A stretch of 64,000 nt of DNA from Micromonospora craniellae. GTDB taxonomy: Bacteria; Actinomycetota; Actinomycetes; Mycobacteriales; Micromonosporaceae. The stretch covers positions 5,332,001-5,396,000 of the forward strand of contig NZ_CP061725.1 of assembly GCF_014764405.1 (NCBI RefSeq), in the 5' to 3' direction. The position numbers were made by a program, and so were the translations under genes. Positions 58,585-64,000 of the stretch are shown piece by piece (the first letter of the stretch is position 1; each line of letters starts with the position of its first letter). The notes under the pieces were generated by a model, which did not search any database, was not told where the DNA came from, and saw only the letters and a list, made by a program, of their open reading frames with translations.

Positions 58585-60072
58585 ATGACGAGCAGCATCG
58601 AGGCCCCCTCGAGCGCCACCAAGGTCACCGTCGACGATCTCGGCTCTGAGGAGGCTTTCCTCGCCGCGATCGACGAGACCATCAAGTACTTCAACGACGG
58701 CGACATTGTCGAAGGCACCGTCGTCAAGGTCGATCGGGACGAGGTCCTGCTCGACATCGGCTACAAGACCGAGGGTGTCATCCCCTCTCGGGAGTTGTCG
58801 ATCAAGCACGACGTGGACCCGGCAGAGGTCGTCTCGGTCGGTGACCACATCGAGGCCCTTGTCCTCCAGAAGGAGGACAAGGAGGGGCGGCTGATCCTCT
58901 CCAAGAAGCGGGCGCAGTACGAGCGGGCCTGGGGCACGATCGAGAAGATCAAGGACGAGGACGGTGTCGTCCGCGGTTCGGTCATCGAGGTGGTCAAGGG
59001 TGGCCTCATCCTCGACATCGGGCTGCGCGGCTTCCTGCCCGCCTCCCTGGTCGAGATGCGGCGTGTGCGCGACCTGCAGCCGTACGTCGGCCGCGAGCTC
59101 GAAGCCAAGATCATCGAGCTGGACAAGAACCGCAACAACGTGGTGCTGTCCCGCCGTGCCTGGCTGGAGCAGACGCAGTCCGAGGTGCGCACCGAGTTCC
59201 TCAACAAGCTCCAGAAGGGGCAGGTCCGCAAGGGCGTCGTCTCCTCGATCGTCAACTTCGGCGCGTTCGTCGACCTCGGCGGCGTGGACGGTCTGGTGCA
59301 CGTCTCCGAGCTGTCCTGGAAGCACATCGACCACCCCTCCGAGGTGGTCGAGGTGGGCCAGGAGGTCGAGGTCGAGGTCCTGGACGTCGACCTGGACCGC
59401 GAGCGGGTCTCGCTGTCGCTGAAGGCGACCCAGGAGGACCCGTGGCGGCAGTTCGCCCGCACCCACGCGATCCAGCAGATCGTGCCGGGTAAGGTCACCA
59501 AGCTGGTGCCGTTCGGCGCGTTCGTCCGCGTCGACGACGGCATCGAGGGCCTGGTGCACATCTCCGAGCTGGCCGAGCGCCACGTGGAGATCCCCGAGCA
59601 GGTCGTGCAGGTCGGCTCCGAGGTCATGGTCAAGGTCATCGACATCGACCTGGAGCGTCGCCGGATCTCGCTGTCGCTCAAGCAGGCCAACGAGGGCTTC
59701 GTCGAGGGCGAGGAGCACTTCGACCCGACCCTCTACGGCATGGCCGCGACCTACGACAACGAGGGCAACTACATCTACCCGGAGGGCTTCGACCCGGAGA
59801 CGGGCGAGTGGCTCGAAGGGTACGACAAGCAGCGCGAGACCTGGGAGAACCAGTACGCCGAGGCGCGGCAGCGTTGGGAGGCGCACCAGAAGCAGGTGCA
59901 GACCTCTCGGGCCGCCGAGGCCGAGGCCGCTGCCAACCCGCAGCCTGCTCCGACCGGCACCACCACCTCGACCAGCGCGGCGCCGAGCCGCCAGGCCGAG
60001 GAGCCCGCGGGCACCCTGGCCACCGACGAGGCCCTCGCCGCTCTGCGGGAGAAGCTCGCCGGCGGCAAGTGA
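58585..60072 (+). CDS. rpsA: 30S ribosomal protein S1 RpsA
   Basis: Binds mRNA and helps initiation. It has 495 residues with four S1 repeats, the actinobacterial form (E. coli has six). The repeats are seen at DGDIVEGTVVKVDRDEVLLD, at DEDGVVRGSVIEVVKGGLIL, at GQVRKGVVSSIVNFGAFVDL and at VPGKVTKLVPFGAFVRVDDG. The last 60 residues are Ala/Pro/Thr-rich and disordered. The ATG at 58585 lacks a close Shine-Dalgarno (CCGGAG is 14 bases away). The protein sits between polA and coaE as in M. tuberculosis. Confidence 0.97.
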   Translation: MTSSIEAPSSATKVTVDDLGSEEAFLAAIDETIKYFNDGDIVEGTVVKVDRDEVLLDIGYKTEGVIPSRELSIKHDVDPAEVVSVGDHIEALVLQKEDKEGRLILSKKRAQYERAWGTIEKIKDEDGVVRGSVIEVVKGGLILDIGLRGFLPASLVEMRRVRDLQPYVGRELEAKIIELDKNRNNVVLSRRAWLEQTQSEVRTEFLNKLQKGQVRKGVVSSIVNFGAFVDLGGVDGLVHVSELSWKHIDHPSEVVEVGQEVEVEVLDVDLDRERVSLSLKATQEDPWRQFARTHAIQQIVPGKVTKLVPFGAFVRVDDGIEGLVHISELAERHVEIPEQVVQVGSEVMVKVIDIDLERRRISLSLKQANEGFVEGEEHFDPTLYGMAATYDNEGNYIYPEGFDPETGEWLEGYDKQRETWENQYAEARQRWEAHQKQVQTSRAAEAEAAANPQPAPTGTTTSTSAAPSRQAEEPAGTLATDEALAALREKLAGGK

Positions 60073-60090
60073 TCCGCTGCTGACGACGAC

Positions 60091-60133
60091 GGGCCCCGCC
60101 CCGACCTGGACGAACCGGGTCGAGGCGGGGCCC
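60091..60133 (+). terminator. Terminator hairpin after rpsA
   Basis: 60091-60106 pairs with 60118-60133 in 15 of 16 positions (GGGCCCCGCC.../...GGCGGGGCCC) around an 11-base loop, 18 bases after the rpsA stop. Confidence 0.75.
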
Positions 60134-60204
60134 TCGACGTCGACGGACCCGCGCGCGTGGCCGGTGGCTTGGCGCAGCCGCCATGGTCAGGTTGACTGGG
60201 TGCC

Positions 60205-61383
60205 GTGTTGAAGATCGGACTCACCGGCGGGATCGGTTCGGGCAAGAGCGCGGTGGCGCGCCGGCTGGTCGAGCGCGGGGCGGTACTCGTCGACGCCGAC
60301 CGGATCGCGCGGGAGGTCGTCGCCCCCGGCACCGACGGTCTGGCCGAGGTCGTCGCGGCCTTCTCCGAGCGGGTACTCGCCGACGACGGCGCCCTGGACC
60401 GGGCGGCCCTCGGCGAACTGGTCTTCGCCGACGAGTCGGCCCGCCGCCGGCTGGAGGCCGTCGTGCACGGCCGGGTGCGGGCGCGTACGGCGGAACTGGT
60501 CGCCGCGGCGCCACCGGACGCCGTGGTGGTCAACGACGTACCGCTGCTGGTGGAGGTGGGGCTGGCCGCCACGTACCACCTGGTGGTCGTGGTGCACACG
60601 GAGGTGGAGACCCGGCTCGCGCGGTTGGTCCGCGACCGGGGGATGAGGCGGGTCGAGGCGGAACGGCGGATCGCCGCCCAGGCCGACGACGACCGTCGCG
60701 TGGCGGCGGCGGATGTGCTGCTGACCAACGACGGCACCCTCGACGCGCTGCATGCGGCGGTCGACGCGCTGTGGCACGACCGGCTGGTGTCCTACGAGGT
60801 CAACCTGCGCCAGCGGCGGGCGGCCCGGCTGGACCGGGTACGCCTGGCCGAACCCGACCCGACGTGGCCGCAGCAGTACGCCCGGCTGGCCGCCCGGATC
60901 CGGCACGCGATCGCCCCCGCTGACCTGCGCGTCGACCACATCGGGTCGACCGCGGTGCCGGGGCTGGCCGCCAAGGACGTGATCGACATCCAGCTCGGCG
61001 TGTCGTCGCTGGCCGAGGCGGACGGGCCGCTGGCCGACCGGCTCGCCGATGCCGGGTTCCCCCGGCTGCCCGGTGAGTGGTGGGACACTGCGCGGACCGG
61101 TGGCGGCCGGTGGGAGAAGAGGTTGCACGGCAGCGCCGACCCGGGCCGCCCGGTGCACCTGCACCTGCGGGTGACCGGTTCGCCCGGCTGGCGGTACGCG
61201 CTGCTGATGCGCGACCACCTGCGCGCCGATCCGGGCCGGCGGGCCGCGTACCTGGTGCTCAAGCGGGAGCTGGCCGCCTCTGCGCCGGACAGCTTGGCGT
61301 ACGCCACGGCGAAGGACCCGTGGTTCGACGAGGAGCACCTACGGGCCGAGGAGTGGGCCGCCCGGAGCGGGTGGCGTCCCTGA
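60205..61383 (+). CDS. coaE: Dephospho-CoA kinase fused to a GrpB/UPF0157 domain
   Basis: CoaE phosphorylates dephospho-CoA, the last step of coenzyme A synthesis. Residues 1-~200 are the kinase: LTGGIGSGKSAVARRL (P loop), VDADRIAREVVAPGTDGL, and NDVPLLVEVGLAATYHLVVV. Residues ~210-392 are a GrpB/UPF0157 domain (DHIGSTAVPGLAAKDVIDIQ, MRDHLRADPGRRAAYLVLKR), a nucleotidyltransferase-like fold of unknown role. The same fusion occurs in M. tuberculosis. GTG 60205 and TTG 60208 are adjacent, and I take GTG. The neighbours rpsA and uvrB match synteny. Confidence 0.93.
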   Translation: MLKIGLTGGIGSGKSAVARRLVERGAVLVDADRIAREVVAPGTDGLAEVVAAFSERVLADDGALDRAALGELVFADESARRRLEAVVHGRVRARTAELVAAAPPDAVVVNDVPLLVEVGLAATYHLVVVVHTEVETRLARLVRDRGMRRVEAERRIAAQADDDRRVAAADVLLTNDGTLDALHAAVDALWHDRLVSYEVNLRQRRAARLDRVRLAEPDPTWPQQYARLAARIRHAIAPADLRVDHIGSTAVPGLAAKDVIDIQLGVSSLAEADGPLADRLADAGFPRLPGEWWDTARTGGGRWEKRLHGSADPGRPVHLHLRVTGSPGWRYALLMRDHLRADPGRRAAYLVLKRELAASAPDSLAYATAKDPWFDEEHLRAEEWAARSGWRP

Positions 61384-61411
61384 CCGGTGGGCCGCGTACC
61401 GGCCGGATGTG

Positions 61412-63175
61412 TCAGGTCCGCGGGGTCAGCCGGGGCACCCGCCCGGTGGTGAGGTCGAGCTGTGCCCAGGTCCCGGCCGGAGTCGGGGCCTCCAGCCGGC
61501 GCAGCGTCCCGGTGCGGTCGATCCAGTAGCGCGTCGGCCCCTGGGCGGTCTCGACCTCGACGACGTCCACCGTGACGCCGGTGTGGCTGTCGCCACGTAC
61601 CCGCCGGGTGCTGCCCTGCGGACCGCTGCCTCGGGCGGCCCGCAGCGCGGCGGACACCAGCGGGTCCAGGGCCGAGGTGCGGTGCGGGCCGGTCCGCCAG
61701 CCGGTGGCCGGCGGGGGCAGCGGCGGCGGTGCCTCGGGGTCTCCGACGGGTCGCGTTTCGATCCGGGCCACCGCCTTGCGGTCCTGCCGCACCAGGGTAC
61801 GAAGGTCCGCCGCGTCGAGAGCGGTGACACCGAGGTACGCGGTGCCCGACGTCCAGCTCACCCAGCCGGCGCCGCGCAGGTCGAGGCCGGTGCCGACCGG
61901 GCCGACCAGGGTGACGGTGGCGCCGCCGGCGGCGCGTAGCCGGGCGGGCAGCCGCTGCCAGCGGTGCCGTTCGGCGGCGGTGAGGGCACGGGGCAGGCCG
62001 GGGCGGCCGCCCAACGCGTCGACCGGGCGCAGCGTGGGCCGGTCGGCACGGTGTAGCCGGAGGTGCACCGGTCCGACGCCGGGCAGGGTGGTCTCGACGC
62101 GGTGCAGCCGCCCGGCCGCGTCCAGCCAGTACCGGGCGGTGTCGCCAGGGGCGGTGCGGGGCTCGGCGGTGGGCGGACCGGCCGGGGTGGGGCCGCCGGG
62201 GGTGGCGGTGCCCCGCAGGGACGCCTCCAGGACGTCGACCGTCTCCCCGTCGACCTCCGCACGCCGCAGCCAGCGGCCGGACAGCTCGTCGGCGGGCTCC
62301 GTCCGGTCGCGGGCAAGGTCGAAGATCAGGCCCAGCAGCGGGTCGAGGGACCGGTCGGTGGGCAGTCGCCAGTCGCCGCCCGGCGGCACCAGCGGCGGCA
62401 TGGCGGGGGTCGACATGGCGTCCGGGTCGGGGCGGACCACCGTCACGGCGGGGGTCGCCTGGGCCAGTCCGCGCAGCGTGCCCGCGCCGGGACCGCTGAC
62501 GTCGAGATAGACCAGCCGGCGGGCCCAGTCCACCCAGCCGAGCAGGTCGGTGCGGCCGGCGGCGCCGCTCACCGTGAGATGCAGCCCGGAGCGGACGTCC
62601 CGGTAGTTGACGACCCGCATGGCGGCCAACCGGTCCCGCTCGGCGGCCGTCAGCTCGCGAGCGGGCGGTGCGGCGGGTGCCCAGTTCACCAGCGTCGCGA
62701 TCAGGGTGACGGCGGAGGCGGCGGCGGTCAGGGCGAGCGCGGCCAGGACGACGCGGCGGCGCCGGGCGGCGGCTCGCCGGGACTGCGCGGCCTCGTGGTC
62801 CGCTCCGGCGAGGTCGTCGTCCTCGCCGGGGTGTCCGGCCGCCGGGTCGTGCATGCCCCGCATCACGGCCGCCCGGCGGACGCCGGGACGCGGCCGGTGG
62901 GGTCCGGCGCCCGGGTCGGGGCCGGACAGTCCGAGGATCGCCGGTGGGGTGAGGCCGGCGCGGTGCCGACGGGTCCCGGCACGGTGGCGGCTGCCCCGTC
63001 CGGCGGAGGCGTCCGCCGGGCGGTCGGGCGAGGTGCGCGTGTCGGCCGGGATGGGTGCGTCAGACGGGGTCCGCGTGTCTGCCGGGGCTCTGGTGTCGGG
63101 GGCCCGCGTGTCGTCAGGGTCGCCGGTGTGGCCGGGGCAGGTGTCGTCGGAGGCCGGTCGTGAGGTGTCCTTCAC
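61412..63175 (-). CDS. Hypothetical single-span membrane protein with duplicated extracytoplasmic domain
   Basis: A large Pro/Arg/Asp-rich protein. From GTG 63175 the first ~120 residues are a disordered TR/AP/DT repeat region. A single membrane helix (VVLAALALTAAASAVTLIAT) lies at about residue 140. The outside part has two related halves, each with a WVDWARRLVYLDVSG- or WVSWTSGTAYLGVTA-like strand, an LDPLL/LDPLV region, and an ARYWLDAAGRL- or RYWIDRTGTL-like segment. The family is not recognised. The start is uncertain: GTG 63175 and ATG 62863 both fit, and G/C third positions hold back to about 63175. It is convergent with coaE. Confidence 0.55.
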   Translation of the reverse strand: MKDTSRPASDDTCPGHTGDPDDTRAPDTRAPADTRTPSDAPIPADTRTSPDRPADASAGRGSRHRAGTRRHRAGLTPPAILGLSGPDPGAGPHRPRPGVRRAAVMRGMHDPAAGHPGEDDDLAGADHEAAQSRRAAARRRRVVLAALALTAAASAVTLIATLVNWAPAAPPARELTAAERDRLAAMRVVNYRDVRSGLHLTVSGAAGRTDLLGWVDWARRLVYLDVSGPGAGTLRGLAQATPAVTVVRPDPDAMSTPAMPPLVPPGGDWRLPTDRSLDPLLGLIFDLARDRTEPADELSGRWLRRAEVDGETVDVLEASLRGTATPGGPTPAGPPTAEPRTAPGDTARYWLDAAGRLHRVETTLPGVGPVHLRLHRADRPTLRPVDALGGRPGLPRALTAAERHRWQRLPARLRAAGGATVTLVGPVGTGLDLRGAGWVSWTSGTAYLGVTALDAADLRTLVRQDRKAVARIETRPVGDPEAPPPLPPPATGWRTGPHRTSALDPLVSAALRAARGSGPQGSTRRVRGDSHTGVTVDVVEVETAQGPTRYWIDRTGTLRRLEAPTPAGTWAQLDLTTGRVPRLTPRT

Positions 63176-63498
63176 GGGAGGATGAACGGGGCGGACCGGG
63201 CCGGGGTGACGACGTGCCGGGGAATGAGGACGTGCACCGGTGTGAGGAGGTGGCGGCGCTCGCGGCGGCCGGTCTGCGCGTTCGGCGCGACCACGTCGGG
63301 CGCGCACGCCGGGCATGCCGGGTGCTGCGGCCTTCGGTGCCGGGGGCGGCGTGGCCTGTGGGGCCCGCCACCGGCCCGGTCGGCCGCCGCGAGCGGCCTA
63401 CGGCAAAAGCCTAGCCGGGTGAGAAGAACCACACAATGCGAATATTGAAGCCGATCAGGTGCCGCCCGTAGTCGCGGCGGACTGTCGGTCCCCCGGCG
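63176..63498. other. Intergenic region before uvrB
   Basis: About 320 bases without a convincing gene. The part 63420-63460 is relatively AT-rich (ACACAATGCGAATATTGAAG) and could hold upstream promoter elements. No LexA-type box (GAAC-N4-GTTC) was seen, so SOS control of uvrB is not supported by this sequence. Confidence 0.5.
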
Positions 63499-63504
63499 TA
63501 CGGT
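63499..63504 (+). promoter_or_regulatory. Probable -10 box of uvrB
   Basis: TACGGT fits TANNNT and ends seven bases before ATG 63512, so the transcript is probably leaderless. Confidence 0.45.
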
Positions 63505-63511
63505 TGACGTC

Positions 63512-64000
63512 ATGGCGCTCGACATTCCCCGGCTCGACGGCCGTTTCCAGGTCGTCAGCGAGTTCCAGCCGGCCGGTGACCAGCCGGCGGCCATCGACGA
63601 CCTGGAGCGACGGGTCCGCCGTGGCGACCGGCACACGGTGCTGCTCGGCGCGACCGGCACCGGCAAGAGCGCCACGACCGCCTGGCTGATCGAGCGGCTG
63701 CAACGGCCCACGCTGGTGCTGGCACCCAACAAGACGCTCTGCGCCCAGCTCGCCAAGGAGTTCAGCGAGCTGCTGCCGGACAACGCCGTGGAGTACTTCG
63801 TCTCGTACTACGACTACTACCAGCCCGAGGCGTACATTCCACAGACCGACACGTACATCGAGAAGGACTCCTCGATCAACGAGGAGGTCGAGCGGCTGCG
63901 GCACTCGGCCACCATGTCGCTGCTCACCCGACGCGACGTGGTGGTGGTGGCGACCGTCTCGGCGATCTACGGCCTGGGCACCCCGGAGGAGTATCTCGAC
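63512..64000 (+). CDS. uvrB: Excinuclease ABC subunit B UvrB, 3' end outside window
   Basis: Damage-verification helicase of nucleotide excision repair. The 163 codons present cover the start: FQVVSEFQPAGDQPAAIDDL, the P loop LLGATGTGKSATTAWL, LVLAPNKTLCAQLAKEFSEL, VEYFVSYYDYYQPEAYIPQ, SINEEVERLRHSATMSLLTR and VVVATVSAIYGLG. The beta-hairpin region (YYDYYQPEAYIP) that probes damaged DNA is intact. The rest lies beyond base 64000. It follows rpsA-coaE in the same order as M. tuberculosis. Confidence 0.97.
   Translation, partial: MALDIPRLDGRFQVVSEFQPAGDQPAAIDDLERRVRRGDRHTVLLGATGTGKSATTAWLIERLQRPTLVLAPNKTLCAQLAKEFSELLPDNAVEYFVSYYDYYQPEAYIPQTDTYIEKDSSINEEVERLRHSATMSLLTRRDVVVVATVSAIYGLGTPEEYLD

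Noticed and set aside
63420..63511. LexA/SOS box upstream of uvrB
   Set aside because: No GAAC-N4-GTTC-like dyad is visible.

Overview
The window is high-GC actinobacterial DNA. Codon third positions are almost always G or C, GTG starts and 4-base ATGA/GTGA gene overlaps are common, and several -10 boxes lie 6-8 bases in front of start codons. Protein content and family-typical small genes point to the Micromonosporaceae, most likely Micromonospora; this is inference from recognition, not a search. The core gene order (hisI, trpE, a Trp-associated membrane protein, trpC, trpB, trpA, lgt, then pyk, tesB, later pdtaR, and polA, rpsA, coaE, uvrB) follows the order known from Mycobacterium tuberculosis (Rv1606-Rv1633), with accessory blocks inserted between core groups.

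Region by region: 1-7.5 kb is histidine/tryptophan synthesis and prolipoprotein diacylglyceryl transferase. 7.5-9.2 kb is a flavin monooxygenase, then a truncated acetyltransferase remnant invaded by a palindromic repeat. 9.2-15.5 kb is glutamate synthase (gltB, gltD). 15.5-16.6 kb is a secreted SGNH hydrolase bracketed by two copies, in opposite orientation, of one hairpin repeat. 16.7-20.3 kb is an FtsK/SpoIIIE-type ATPase paired with a membrane protein. 20.3-32.7 kb is an accessory island. It holds an ATGA-coupled leftward operon with two tandem Cys-rich small proteins, a duplicated segment around a small GntR regulator, small family-specific genes, an unrecognised two-gene unit, a type I restriction-modification system in the order hsdR-hsdS-hsdM, and scars of a MerR gene and an aminotransferase gene. 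32.9-38.5 kb holds terC, a YciI-like gene, pyk-tesB, and an Rrf2 regulator beside a TSUP transporter. 38.6-46.3 kb is a second accessory stretch: aromatic amino acid decarboxylase, a secreted rhamnogalacturonan lyase under a LacI-type operator, a luciferase-like oxidoreductase, an Lrp regulator divergent from a methionine gamma-lyase-like gene, a broken LAGLIDADG gene and an unusual tRNA. 46.4-53.7 kb is pdtaR, a lipoprotein and a five-gene branched-chain amino acid ABC transporter. 53.8-64 kb is polA, rpsA, coaE and uvrB with small genes between.

The most unusual structural signal is a family of repeat-derived mini-ORFs. They fill the gaps trpC-trpB, trpB-trpA (two tandem copies of an 80-bp unit) and hsdS-hsdM. 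They meet the next gene, and in most cases also the previous one, by exact 4-base start/stop overlaps, so inserted repeat DNA appears to keep the flanking genes translationally coupled. Other points worth a second look are the class I tRNA with a CAA (Leu) anticodon, the coupled Cys-rich protein operon, the gntR tandem duplication, and several distinct palindromic repeat families. All similarity statements come from reading motifs by eye; no database search was run.
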